Part shown: in pieces, positions 34,051-43,011 of the stretch
How positions within the stretch are numbered: position 1 is the first letter of the stretch
How the letters are laid out: each line of letters starts with the position of its first letter
Source: Lacinutrix jangbogonensis
GTDB taxonomy: Bacteria > Bacteroidota > Bacteroidia > Flavobacteriales > Flavobacteriaceae
DNA length: 64,000 nt
Reading direction: 5' to 3'
Assembly: GCF_000797445.1 (NCBI RefSeq)
Contig: NZ_JSWF01000033.1
Location: 62,001 to 126,000, forward strand
Notes under the pieces: model-generated
Seen by the model: only the letters and a program-made list of their open reading frames with translations
Told to the model about the DNA's origin: nothing
The model's database searches: none
Program-made: the position numbers and the translations under genes

Positions 34051-34080
34051 AGATATATAGTTAGTATTAACTATATATCT
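34051..34080. promoter_or_regulatory. 30-base perfect palindrome before the AraC-type gene
   Basis: Arms of 13 bases (AGATATATAGTTA and TAACTATATATCT) around the centre GTAT lie 41 bases upstream of the start at 34010. It could be an operator or an RNA hairpin in the leader. The rest of the gap 34011-34269 holds no gene. Confidence 0.45.
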
Positions 34081-34269
34081 ATTATATGATTACTAATATA
34101 ATAAATTATTAGTGCTGTTTTTTATTGTAACAGTTTTAATTATATCAATGTGCTTAGGCCTTAATAAGTGCAACACGTTGTTATGTAATCCTTTTTTTTA
34201 ATTCATGATTTCTTTTCGTGTTTCCTCCTAAAGAAAGCCAGCCCTAAGAATAGGATTGACCTTTAAACC

Positions 34270-35478
34270 TCATAAAAGCATCCATGTCTTTATTTTAGAA
34301 TAGACTTTTGGGTTGCTTAACAAATCTACATGGTTATTCTCATAAGCAATCCAAGTGTTTTCTTTTTTAAAATTTAAATCTTTAGCAGTTTTTTTATGTT
34401 TACCTAAAGCGCTTTTTAGACCTACCATGTTATCTCCTAATAATTGCGTAGACCCAGATTTAATTGCTTTACCAATAACGCCAGCTATATTGTAACATTC
34501 TATTTTTTCTGGTAACGGAATGTGTTGTCTTTGGTCGCCACTTAGTTTAAAGCGATCGCTATTTAGCCAGTCTTCATCTAATAGATTTCCATATCTTAAA
34601 TCTGTTACGCCAGCACTCCTAATTTTTCCCAATCGTGCAAAAGGTTTTGCGTATGGAACAGCTTCTAAAACGGCATCCAAATAATTACCTGCTTGTTCCA
34701 ATGTTGCACCATGATGTGGTGTGCCTAGAAAAATAATTTTTTTAAGGTGTTTTGTCCACGACTTTTGCTGTTGTTGGCCATAATGTACCGAACTTCGTGT
34801 TACTAGACCTCCCATACTATGCGCAATAATAACGAGTTCTTCAATTGGTACAGGCCATTGCAATACTAATTGTTCTAATAATTTATTTAAGTTTTGGCCA
34901 TTGGTAGAAATGTGAAGACCACTATTGTAATGCAGATAAATTGGTGTTTTGTTACATTCTTTTGCTAAAGCTGTTCCGTGGTTGTGTTCTTTGCGAGTCC
35001 ATTGAGTATCGTTCATACATGATCCATGTACCATCAAAATAATTTGCCCATTGCTTGTTGGAAAGGTTTTTTTAATACTTTCTGTATCAAGCGGAATAGT
35101 CTTAGCTTGAAACCTGAAATGCATGTTAATCTTTAATGGATTGTCTGTTTTCTCCAAGTAATCACCAATAACTCCGTTGAGAACAGATTGTGCTGCTTCT
35201 CTTTCATCAGTAGTTTTAATTTTTCCAATCACAGAAGGAAACAATCCCAAGGCTTTGTCTGCTCCACTGCCAATTACCCTAGTGGTCCATCGAATATTTT
35301 TATAGGCTATTCCAGCTATATCGGTGATTAAGTTTTGTATTGGAGTAGATGGCAAAAAAGGAGGATGTACTATTCGTCTATGCATAGATTCTACCAAGTC
35401 GGTTATTTCTAATGTGGCATCGGTAATTAAACGAGAGACGCCTTGTAGCTTAGAATCTGTATTTTTTTTATTTGACAT
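34270..35478 (-). CDS. Alpha/beta hydrolase, lipase/PGAP1-like
   Basis: A 402-residue hydrolase without signal peptide. ILMVHGSCMNDTQW (about residue 147) is the strand and oxyanion region, AHSMGGLVTRSS holds the nucleophilic Ser, and FLGTPHHGATLEQAGN is a lid/loop motif found in triacylglycerol-lipase and PGAP1-type esterases. YNIAGVIGKAIK precedes the probable acid region, and NNHVDLLSNP near the C-terminus carries the His. The first 140 residues are helical with a Pro-rich segment (RRIVHPPFLPSTP). It stands alone on the minus strand. The substrate is an unknown ester, perhaps a lipid. Confidence 0.82.
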   Translation of the reverse strand: MSNKKNTDSKLQGVSRLITDATLEITDLVESMHRRIVHPPFLPSTPIQNLITDIAGIAYKNIRWTTRVIGSGADKALGLFPSVIGKIKTTDEREAAQSVLNGVIGDYLEKTDNPLKINMHFRFQAKTIPLDTESIKKTFPTSNGQIILMVHGSCMNDTQWTRKEHNHGTALAKECNKTPIYLHYNSGLHISTNGQNLNKLLEQLVLQWPVPIEELVIIAHSMGGLVTRSSVHYGQQQQKSWTKHLKKIIFLGTPHHGATLEQAGNYLDAVLEAVPYAKPFARLGKIRSAGVTDLRYGNLLDEDWLNSDRFKLSGDQRQHIPLPEKIECYNIAGVIGKAIKSGSTQLLGDNMVGLKSALGKHKKTAKDLNFKKENTWIAYENNHVDLLSNPKVYSKIKTWMLL

Positions 35479-35845
35479 TTAATATTTTATAAATGAAATA
35501 TTGATGTTTTGTTCCTGACAGCGGATAACGTGTTTCTTTAGCATTGCAAAGAATCATCAAAATATCAAGAGTTTAATTTTAAGATCAATGAAATATCTAG
35601 CTCAACTTATTTAATTGCTCTAATTGTAAAAATATAAAAAATTATAATGGAGTCGTAAGAATAGATGTAACAAAAAAGATAGGACTAATTATTCATCTGT
35701 AAAAACATTTCGAAAAGGAGAATTAGATATAATGAATTATGAGCGTGTTAAGGTTGCGTTTTTTTTTCTTTCAAATTCATTGGGAAGGTATCGCTTGAAA
35801 GATAGAATTAATTTTATGCTTTGTCAGTACATCTTATTTGGAGCA
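35479..35845. other. Gene-free 367-base stretch
   Basis: No coding frame, RNA or repeat is recognised. AT-rich with a few short T runs. It may include the promoter of the minus-strand lipase gene, but no TAnnTTTG box is convincing. Confidence 0.4.
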
Positions 35846-36490
35846 CTACCAATGTCCTTTTTCATATAAATCTAAAAACGAAGCTGCAGAAAGATTAAAA
35901 AAGTCAACTAAAAAGTGAGCCACTATAATCCATCTCAAACTATTTGTTTTCTTATAAACGAGTCCCCAAATTAGTCCCATTATGAATGTTGAAATTATGA
36001 CTGTTAAACCACTATTTAATTTTGAATTCACTGCAAAAACAGCGTGACTAAAAGCAAATACTACACTTGTAAAAATTACTACTTTCCAATTAGACCAGTT
36101 TTTTGTGTATTCAAATAGTAGTCCACGCCAATAAAATTCTTCAATCCATGGATTAATTAGCGTCAATACAATCCAGGGTAACCAAATGTACCAATTACCT
36201 AATGTTTGGTAATGCATTAAAAATAGCGGTATTGGCAGGATACCAATACATAAAGCTAGACTATTCCAGCCGAATGCGCTTTTTGATTTTTGTAACCAGT
36301 TTTTCTCGTTTCCTTTTCAGTATACCTAAAAGTGAAGAATAGAAAAAGACACCATTACATGAGGATTATGGGAATAAAGGTCCATTTTCCTATACTGTTT
36401 TTAAATAGAAAAGTAATTCCGAAGCTCTTGGCTATAATTAAAAATGGTGATGCAAGAACACTATTTTTTTTGTTAATTTCAGTCCGAATT
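35846..36490 (-). pseudogene. CPBP-family intramembrane protease pseudogene, copy 1
   Basis: The open part (35846-36217, in frame up to about 36318) has the CPBP motif EEFYWRG and FSHAVFAV, followed by HFLVDFFNLSAASF, so it encodes the catalytic half of an Abi/CPBP glutamic protease. Upstream, the N-terminal helices continue in another frame (FLIIAKSFGITFLF) with a stop where the second copy at 50.4 kb still has Gln (ILMQWCLFLFF), and one base is missing near 36305. The start codon region is CTG instead of ATG. It is therefore a broken gene whose remains were partly duplicated next to an IS30 fragment. Confidence 0.75.
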
Positions 36491-36495
36491 GCTTT
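36101..36495. repeat. Segmental duplication, copy A (about 395 bp)
   Basis: This stretch is repeated in the same orientation at 50141-50536 with roughly 20 differences and a 14040-base offset. It covers the N-terminal half and start region of the CPBP pseudogene. The left border at 36101 coincides exactly with the IS30 junction in copy B. Confidence 0.9.
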
Positions 36496-36606
36496 TTGTC
36501 AAATGTTTATCAGCTTTTGGGGTATTACTACATGCTAGTGTTAAATACCTTGTTTTTTTGTGTAGTCCTGCCAAGCACCTAACTTTAAATGGTGTTATTA
36601 ATAGTT

Positions 36607-38802
36607 TTACTTTTTACTACTTGAACGATCTGTTTGTAAACTTTGCGCTTCTTTGAGATCAAACTTTATTTTAAGGCTATTAAGAGAGCCAATATTTTCG
36701 GGTTCTTTTATATCGACTCTGTTCACTGAAATCATTGTTGCAGGTTTTACAGATTTTAAATACGCTCTCGTATTCTTAATTAATGCGGCGTTAATACTAT
36801 TGGCTATAGCTATTGTAGTTTCAGGTTCTATGAGTTGCAAAGTTGCATTTTTTATAGTGATTCCGTCTGTACTAACTTTAGCTCTTACATAAACCTCAAA
36901 AGCCTTTTTATCTTTTAAATAATCCTTTTTTGTGTCTTTAAAATACTGTTTTCCTACTTCTGAAAGTGCAATGGATTCACGCTGCAATTTAGGATCGACA
37001 AAATGTATTAATTCAATTTTAAGACCTTCTTTTTTTGTTTCTATTTCTAATAATTTATCTAATTTTAATAATTGTTTTTCTGAAGGGATCGAATCTGTAT
37101 AGCTAAATTTTAATTCTTCATAATCTTTTGGGTCTATATCGACAAGTAGCGCTAAAGAGCTAACTGGGTTTGTTGCAGCTCCCGTTATTCTCTTTTTAAA
37201 AGTATTCCAAATAATTTTCCCAATACTAATTTTAGGGTCATTTATGTTTCCTCTCACAGGGATTTCTAAATTAACGTCCCCATTTTTATCTTTTAAGATA
37301 AATAACGCGAATTTTAAGGGTAAACTAAATAACCCGTTTTTTTCGTTAATTACTTCAACATTTTTTACTAATAATTTGTTCTCGCTAACAATATCAGCAT
37401 TGCTAATTATAGATTTGGAATAATAATAAAAATCACCAACCAAGATACTATGCCCCATATAATATTGAGAATAGGCATTAATATCAGAGAGTAGAAAATT
37501 TTCAATGGTTAAATCTAAATTGATGTTGTCTAAATCTAATGGATTATAACCTAGTTTTGCATTTAGAGTACCACGGTTATTTAGTAGCATATCAGAATAA
37601 ATAGTTACCCAATCTGCTTTGCTATCAATGCCATCAGAATTCATTTTTATCTTATTCATGTGATAATCAAAACGTTTTCCTGTTATGTTATCGCTGTAAT
37701 CCATAATGCCTTCGGTCACATTTAAATTGTTTATGGCATAATATAGATTTGAAATCGAATCGGCATTTTCTTTCGTGTTATACCCCTCATTAATAGGGTC
37801 TCCATTTGGATCACGTTTAAATATTTTGAAAAAATTATTCGTTATAGAATCCATTTCAAAATAGACGTAAGGCTCTGTAAACTTTAAGGAATCTAAAACA
37901 TAAGAACTGTTCGCATAATCGATATTTTTTAAATTACAATCAATACGACTCGCTTTTAAAAAGGCTTTATTGTTTTTGTCGGTCATCATAAAATCTATGA
38001 CATCAACGTGCCCAGAAACAATTGAATTACTCGCTTCACTGGTATTTCCTTCAATTTTAATTTCCGAATTTAAACGCCCATTAAAATCATTAATTTCTGC
38101 ATATTCTAATACATATTCATAGAATGGATTGAGTTCTAAATCTTTTATGGTGATCTGCGCATCAAATGCACCATCTGCAGGGTTTACGTTTAAAGCCGAT
38201 TGAAAGTACCCACCATTTTTAAAATTAAACTTCACATCTGCATTACTTTTTTCTTCTTGATCCCAACCTATATGAGGTATTTCAAAAGACAAACCTTCAA
38301 GATGTGTTTCTCTACCCACATTTTTATTATCGAAAAAGAATTTGGAATCTTTCAATTCAATATTAGAAATACTATATTTAAAGGGGGCTCGGTTTTTCCT
38401 TGTTATGGAGTCCTCCGGTTCCGAATGGAAGACTATTAAATCGTCAAAATTAAATGTGGAATCTTGCATTACGGTGTTAACCATTAATCCTTTAATATAA
38501 AATTGCTCTACTACTTTTTCATTGAATAAAAGGCGGTAAGGTTCAATATTAACAATCAGTGTGTCAAAAGTTGTGAATTCGTCTGTACCGTTTTGTTCAA
38601 ACATTTTAAAGTCATACACTTTTGCAGTACTAGAGAAATAATTATATTTAATTGCCCCAATATCTATTTGCCTCCCTAATAACTCCTTACTATTATTTAT
38701 AGCATAACTTTTTATAAAGGTGGGTAAAAAAGTTAAAATTAAAAGAATAACTCCAAGAACTATTAACAGTATGTTTCTTGTTCTTTTTTTGATAATGGTC
38801 AT
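36607..38802 (-). CDS. DUF748/AsmA-like envelope protein
   Basis: A 731-residue protein with one N-terminal membrane helix (RNILLIVLGVILLILTFLPTF) and the rest periplasmic. The repeating pattern (KYNYFSSTAKVYDFKMFEQ, LIVNIEPYRLLFNEKVVEQFYIKGL, NADVKFNFKNGGYFQSALN) is that of DUF748 proteins, which belong to the AsmA-like group of long beta-rich lipid-bridge or membrane-homeostasis proteins. Near the C-terminus KLDKLLEIETKKEGLKIEL matches the OmpA-like-looking tail usual for DUF748. No operon partner is visible. Envelope biogenesis is the general role known for relatives. Confidence 0.82.
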   Translation of the reverse strand: MTIIKKRTRNILLIVLGVILLILTFLPTFIKSYAINNSKELLGRQIDIGAIKYNYFSSTAKVYDFKMFEQNGTDEFTTFDTLIVNIEPYRLLFNEKVVEQFYIKGLMVNTVMQDSTFNFDDLIVFHSEPEDSITRKNRAPFKYSISNIELKDSKFFFDNKNVGRETHLEGLSFEIPHIGWDQEEKSNADVKFNFKNGGYFQSALNVNPADGAFDAQITIKDLELNPFYEYVLEYAEINDFNGRLNSEIKIEGNTSEASNSIVSGHVDVIDFMMTDKNNKAFLKASRIDCNLKNIDYANSSYVLDSLKFTEPYVYFEMDSITNNFFKIFKRDPNGDPINEGYNTKENADSISNLYYAINNLNVTEGIMDYSDNITGKRFDYHMNKIKMNSDGIDSKADWVTIYSDMLLNNRGTLNAKLGYNPLDLDNINLDLTIENFLLSDINAYSQYYMGHSILVGDFYYYSKSIISNADIVSENKLLVKNVEVINEKNGLFSLPLKFALFILKDKNGDVNLEIPVRGNINDPKISIGKIIWNTFKKRITGAATNPVSSLALLVDIDPKDYEELKFSYTDSIPSEKQLLKLDKLLEIETKKEGLKIELIHFVDPKLQRESIALSEVGKQYFKDTKKDYLKDKKAFEVYVRAKVSTDGITIKNATLQLIEPETTIAIANSINAALIKNTRAYLKSVKPATMISVNRVDIKEPENIGSLNSLKIKFDLKEAQSLQTDRSSSKK

Positions 38803-38904
38803 AGTGGTATAATGAATTAAATAATAATAAATAGTATTTTAATTTATGGGTACAAATATGGACTTGCTATTAAATTGTAATCCAAAACAGCCTTTCTCAG
38901 GACA

Positions 38905-39060
38905 ATTTACCAGATAATAAAACCCAAAGAACATGGATGTGTTTTTTAGCAAATGCTTTTCCGAAATTAACACCTAAAGGTCTATTGTATTCATCATTTT
39001 CCCAATCAAATTTTAAAATGCCGAAAAATTTATAAAATAACCACTATCAAAATAATGAAT
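38905..39060 (-). pseudogene. Remnant of an outer-membrane-type gene
   Basis: On the minus strand a short frame reads FFGILKFDWENDEYNRPLG then VNFGKAFAKKHI before a stop, and an adjacent frame reads IHYFDSGYFINF. The beta-strand-like pattern suggests the 3' part of a transporter/barrel gene broken by a frameshift. Family not identified. Nothing else is seen in the 280-base gap. Confidence 0.3.
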
Positions 39061-39082
39061 AGTTTTATTTAGAGCTATTTAC

Positions 39083-40606
39083 TTAATTCCCTGCGTTTGC
39101 ATTTAAATATTTTGAAACATCAGACACGTCTAAAGACATGCTTTTTTGACTGGGTGGAAATTCTTGAAATGATTGCACGAATTTACCAACCATCTTACCT
39201 GCTGGTCCAAATAACCAACTGCGGTTTTCAGCCCATTCATCATAACCTCTGGCCTTAGTAAACCTTTCAAAAGGGTCTAGTTTTAAATTTATAATATAAG
39301 GTGATGTTAAGGCATTTTGTGTTGCTCTAAACCATTTGTCTTGCTCGGTAAATAATAGTTTCCAATCACCATATCTCACCCCATGAAACTTCGTCTCTGT
39401 GAAATAGTAAAAATCCTTACGTCTAGTGTTTCCATTATTTAAAATCAAATCACTTTGATCATAGCCGTCTAAATGCACCTTAAATGATTTGCTGCCAAAG
39501 GTTTTACCAGTAAGTAAATCTTGCTTTAAGGTTTTATTTCCGACAAAAGACAATAAGGTTGGCATCCAATCTTCCATACTCATAAATCCAGCTCGTGTCT
39601 CACCTGCAGGAATATGTCCTGGCCATGATACAACCATAGGTACGCGAAAACCGCCTTCCCATCCACCAGCACCTTTCTCGCCTCTAAATGGATGGTTCCC
39701 ACCATCTGGCCAAGAGTTAGACGCTGCTCCATTGTCTGTTGAGAACATAATAATTGTATTATTATCTACTCCTAATTCTTTTATTAACGCTAATAATTCA
39801 CCAACGCCATTATCTACTTCTTTCATACCGTCAGCATACAAACCGTAACCTGTAGCACCATCACTCTTATCTTTTAAATGTGTTTTATAATGCATACGTG
39901 TCATGTTATGCCATACAAAAAAGGGTTTGTCATCTTTTACAGCATCTCGAATAAAACGCTTAGACTCTACCATGACTTCATCATCCAAAGTTTTCATGCG
40001 CTCTTTGCCAAAGGGACCTAAATCTTTTACGGATTGTTTTCCATTAGCTAAAGCTTTGGAATGTAGAACACCACGTTGCTTTAAACCAAACTTTTCTTGA
40101 GAGGCTTCATCTTTAGGGAAGTCATATTGCTCTGTATATTCACCAGCATTTAAGTGATAAACGATTCCGAAAAACTCATCAAATCCATGTACTGTTGGGA
40201 GATGCTCATCTCTATCCCCGAGATGGTTTTTACCAAATTGCCCAGTGGTATAGCCCATAGGTTTTAACAATTCGGCAATCGTAGGGTCCTTATCTTTAAT
40301 TCCTTCTTTTGCTCCTGGTAAACCAACGGTGCTTAAACCTGTTCGCATAGGGTATTGCCCCAAAATAAAAGACGCTCTTCCAGCCGTGCAAGAAGATTGT
40401 GCATAGTGATCCATAAAAATCAAGCCTTCATCTGCAATGCGGTCAATGTTTGGCGTAGACCCGCCCATCATGCCGCGATGATAAGCACTTAAATTCCACA
40501 TGCCAATATCATCACCCCAAATAATTAAGATGTTTGGTTTTTTCTGTTCTTGAGCTCCTAATATAAATGAGAGCAAGAGTAGTGCTACTGTTATTTTGTT
40601 TTTCAT
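39083..40606 (-). CDS. Secreted arylsulfatase-type sulfatase
   Basis: A 507-residue enzyme with a signal peptide ending near residue 18 (LLLLSFILGAQ). Metal ligands GDD (Asp32-Asp33) start the sulfatase domain. The formylglycine motif is SSCTAGRAS with Cys73 and Arg77, so it is CxAxR, the Ala variant of CxPxR. Further hallmarks are GKNHLGD, STDNGAASNSWPDGGNHPFRGEKG (metal and substrate region) and WPGHIPAG. It needs a formylglycine-generating enzyme encoded elsewhere. Marine Bacteroidota use such enzymes on algal sulfated glycans, but no polysaccharide locus surrounds it, and the close resemblance is to general arylsulfatase A-type proteins. Confidence 0.92.
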   Translation of the reverse strand: MKNKITVALLLLSFILGAQEQKKPNILIIWGDDIGMWNLSAYHRGMMGGSTPNIDRIADEGLIFMDHYAQSSCTAGRASFILGQYPMRTGLSTVGLPGAKEGIKDKDPTIAELLKPMGYTTGQFGKNHLGDRDEHLPTVHGFDEFFGIVYHLNAGEYTEQYDFPKDEASQEKFGLKQRGVLHSKALANGKQSVKDLGPFGKERMKTLDDEVMVESKRFIRDAVKDDKPFFVWHNMTRMHYKTHLKDKSDGATGYGLYADGMKEVDNGVGELLALIKELGVDNNTIIMFSTDNGAASNSWPDGGNHPFRGEKGAGGWEGGFRVPMVVSWPGHIPAGETRAGFMSMEDWMPTLLSFVGNKTLKQDLLTGKTFGSKSFKVHLDGYDQSDLILNNGNTRRKDFYYFTETKFHGVRYGDWKLLFTEQDKWFRATQNALTSPYIINLKLDPFERFTKARGYDEWAENRSWLFGPAGKMVGKFVQSFQEFPPSQKSMSLDVSDVSKYLNANAGN

Positions 40607-40739
40607 AGATTTATAGTTTTGATTGTTAGGCGTTATTTATTTTTTTTACTGCTTCAAAAAGAAATCAAGTGACAGCAGGAATTTCTTGTTTAATTTTATG
40701 AATGTTTGCTGTGTAATTGTAGCCTTTTATTATTAGTGT

Positions 40740-40875
40740 TTAGTTAATTGTACTGGGTTCACCTAAAAGACAAGCTGCAATTGAGCCAATTTTATTTTTT
40801 TATGAGCAGTTACAATTTATCATTGTCCGGATTATATTTAAAAGGTTTGCTTTCAAAATATTATAAATATATGAG
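40740..40875 (-). pseudogene. Remnant of an unidentified gene (3' end)
   Basis: Minus-strand pieces read FESKPFKYNPDNDK and NKIGSIAACLLGEPSTIN before a stop. They join into one frame if single A bases are added at two runs, one being T7 at 40795-40801 on the plus strand. Family not recognised. The remainder of the gap 40607-40893 shows nothing else. Confidence 0.35.
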
Positions 40876-40893
40876 ATAATCTAAATCAGTGCC

Positions 40894-41469
40894 CTATTTA
40901 ATCATCTCAGTATAGCCTTTTCCAAATTGTTTATTGCAAACACGCATCTGCTTCATGGTTATGGAAATACATGTCACTGAACTTTGCTTAATAATCATCA
41001 TCGCAGCAGGGTTTGTATTTGCCGTGCCCACTTTAGCTAGTGTTATCCATACCTCGTTTTCTTCTATTATATACGCAGGGAAACACTGATCGTCTTTTAT
41101 AACCAATACTGCTTTCCAATTTGAAACGGCATGATCCGAGTTTAATTTTTCAGCAGCCATTAGTTTTAAATGATTCAAAGACGGAATAAATTTTAATATC
41201 AATAATTCAACTTCCCCTTTTAAGTTTGCAATTATTTTTATCTTCATTAGAAGCCCAAGCAAAAAAATGATGGTAAGCATAATCAGTATCGCAAAAAACG
41301 TAAGTGTTATTTCCCCGAAAACATGTTCCACCTCAAATTTTTTGGCAATAGGGCCAATAAGTTTTTCGAAAACTTTAATGAATTTAGATAGTATATAGAC
41401 TACTACAGATAATGGAAATGCTAAGGCAATGCCTCTTAAAATGGTTGACGTCAAGAATTTTTTTTTCAT
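40894..41469 (-). CDS. DUF502-like membrane protein
   Basis: A 191-residue protein with two hydrophobic helices, about 10-35 (ILRGIALAFPLSVVVYILSKF) and 55-75 (LTFFAILIMLTIIFLLGLLM), followed by a soluble domain. The layout and the terminal segment FPAYIIEENEVWITLAKVGTANTNPAA agree with DUF502 proteins, which are inner-membrane proteins of unknown function. Usual DUF502 proteins are near 200 residues, so the length is normal. It has no tight neighbour. The sulfatase lies downstream and a decayed region upstream. Confidence 0.65.
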   Translation of the reverse strand: MKKKFLTSTILRGIALAFPLSVVVYILSKFIKVFEKLIGPIAKKFEVEHVFGEITLTFFAILIMLTIIFLLGLLMKIKIIANLKGEVELLILKFIPSLNHLKLMAAEKLNSDHAVSNWKAVLVIKDDQCFPAYIIEENEVWITLAKVGTANTNPAAMMIIKQSSVTCISITMKQMRVCNKQFGKGYTEMIK

Positions 41470-41499
41470 TTTTATAGTTTTTAATTTGGATCAAACCAA

Positions 41500-42262
41500 A
41501 TAGTTTTAGAGCACCCGGTCTCAACTACTGTTTTTGAATCGATGTAGGAAAAGTAAAACCTTCTCTTAAGTCATCAAATAGATTCTATAGTGCCGTTGTT
41601 CATTGTAATACAAGCAGATCGTAAATGGCATTTATCATTACTTGAAAAATAATAGGTTCCAAACACATAAGTTATAGTGTTGTTATTGGGAGCTATAAAA
41701 TCATTATTTTGAAAATTATTCAGGGCTAAGTCTTCACTAAATCAAGAGAATTTCCCCATATCCATATTGTATATTTTAACAAGTATAATTTTATCGGTTT
41801 GAGATAGAAATTGAATAAAATAGATATTCAAAATCTAAACGATCAATGCCTTCTAACTTTTTATAAGCGATGGCACTATTTAGTGATTATACTGTGCCTT
41901 TGCGTTACCCGAATTAGAGTCAATGCATATTATGGTAAAAAATCCTTCCTTTAGCCTAATTTCTAATCATTAAATAGCGTGGTGAAACCAAATTCGCTCC
42001 CAAAATCAAAAACTTTTATTGCCTTTAGTTTTTACTATACCGTGGTAATAGTTTTCAAAGCCAGCTTTAATTGTTATACGTTTGTCTTGCGATGTTGGGT
42101 ATAATCTACTTCATTTAATAGTTAAGGTTTGGCGTTCCAGATCGTTGTGGTATCTGCGAGTTCCTTTGTGTCTTGAGAAATTTTATCACTTCTATTTTGA
42201 GCAGAAATTGTATCTATCCAAATAGTTATTATAAATAGATCGCTAAATAATATTTTTAAAAT
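41500..42262 (-). pseudogene. Decayed gene for a secreted protein
   Basis: This 808-base gap has no intact gene, but the minus strand carries coding-like pieces in shifting frames. They are a signal-like start (FIITIWIDTISAQNRSDK), then RITIKAGFENYYHGIVKTKG and SFDFGSEFGFTTLFND, then ALNNFQNNDFIAPNNNTITY and GTYYFSSNDKCHLRSACITM. Several stops and at least two single-base shifts interrupt them. The family is not recognised. It looks like one exported protein of about 230 residues in late decay. Confidence 0.45.
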
Positions 42263-42277
42263 AATATGAGGTCATCT

Positions 42278-42697
42278 TTAACGTCTTCCTAAAACGATCA
42301 CTCTGGCTTTTCCACTAAAACGTCCTTTGGTATCAAACCAGAATTCTATTTTTCGCAAGCTTCGTTTGCCTCCTTTTAAATCGATTACTCGGCTAGTTTC
42401 TCCTTTTCGAATTACAAATTTTAATGGTATTTCGTCTTTTCCTCCATTATCGTAAGTAATGACCATACGTTGCATGTTGACATCTGCACTGGATACTTTT
42501 AATTTTATTTTCCTGAAATCGTCAAAAGGACCTTGTACAAATAGGGCGTCGTGGTCCCCACCATAATTGGCTTTAACTTCTCCGATTTTTTTCCAAGTAG
42601 TATTAGTGGTATTATTACTCACCTTGTGTCTAAGTCTTTGTGCATTTGTATTGCATGCATACCCTATAACAAAAATGATAATTAGTAAGTTTTTCAC
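42278..42697 (-). CDS. Secreted DUF2541-like protein
   Basis: A 139-residue exported protein: signal peptide MKNLLIIIFVIGYACNTNAQ, then a single beta-rich domain. The pattern WKKIGEVKANYGGDHDALFVQG, FRKIKLKVSSADVNMQRMVITY and SRVIDLKGGKRSLRKIEFWFDT agrees with DUF2541 proteins as I recall them. The C-terminus ends in a strand with basic residues (VIVLGRR). Function unknown, probably an envelope or periplasmic protein. It is followed by a decayed exported-protein gene on the same strand. Confidence 0.7.
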   Translation of the reverse strand: MKNLLIIIFVIGYACNTNAQRLRHKVSNNTTNTTWKKIGEVKANYGGDHDALFVQGPFDDFRKIKLKVSSADVNMQRMVITYDNGGKDEIPLKFVIRKGETSRVIDLKGGKRSLRKIEFWFDTKGRFSGKARVIVLGRR

Positions 42698-42940
42698 AAT
42701 TTGAATGTTTAATAGTTTATTTATTTGATTTTCAGAAACGTGGTGTTCACATTTAATAGTAATATAGAATCATTTTGATTTGGAACACTAATGGTATATT
42801 TTGGTTCAAAATATGTTGATAAATTTCAGCTAGTGTTTACCAGTAGCAATTCTTATAATTACGATTTTGAGTTTCTTTTTCTTTTTTGAATATCTTTATC
42901 TAGTTGGTGAAATATGTTAAATATTCAAATGCTGATTACT

Positions 42941-42987
42941 AAAAAAAAAAGTGAAGTAATGAATAATACCACTAAACTTCACTTTTT
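42941..42987 (-). terminator. Rho-independent terminator after the DUF6515 gene
   Basis: Arms of 11 bases (AAAAAGTGAAG and CTTCACTTTTT) around a 20-base loop, read on the minus strand, run into a T10 tract (42941-42950). It lies 25 bases after the stop at 43012. Nothing else is seen in the gap 42698-43011. Confidence 0.75.
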
Positions 42988-43011
42988 AGGATTAGGTTGT
43001 GAATTGAGGTT

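Noticed and set aside
35380-35391. CTATGCATAG inside the lipase gene as an operator copy
   Set aside because: It lies within coding sequence and lacks the two-base spacer of the other copies.
39489-39848. 119-residue plus-strand frame opposite the sulfatase
   Set aside because: The minus strand has the sulfatase motifs across the same bases; the plus-strand frame is a shadow.
42941-42987. Small RNA or operator
   Set aside because: The hairpin with a T10 tract on the minus strand directly after a gene is better explained as a terminator.
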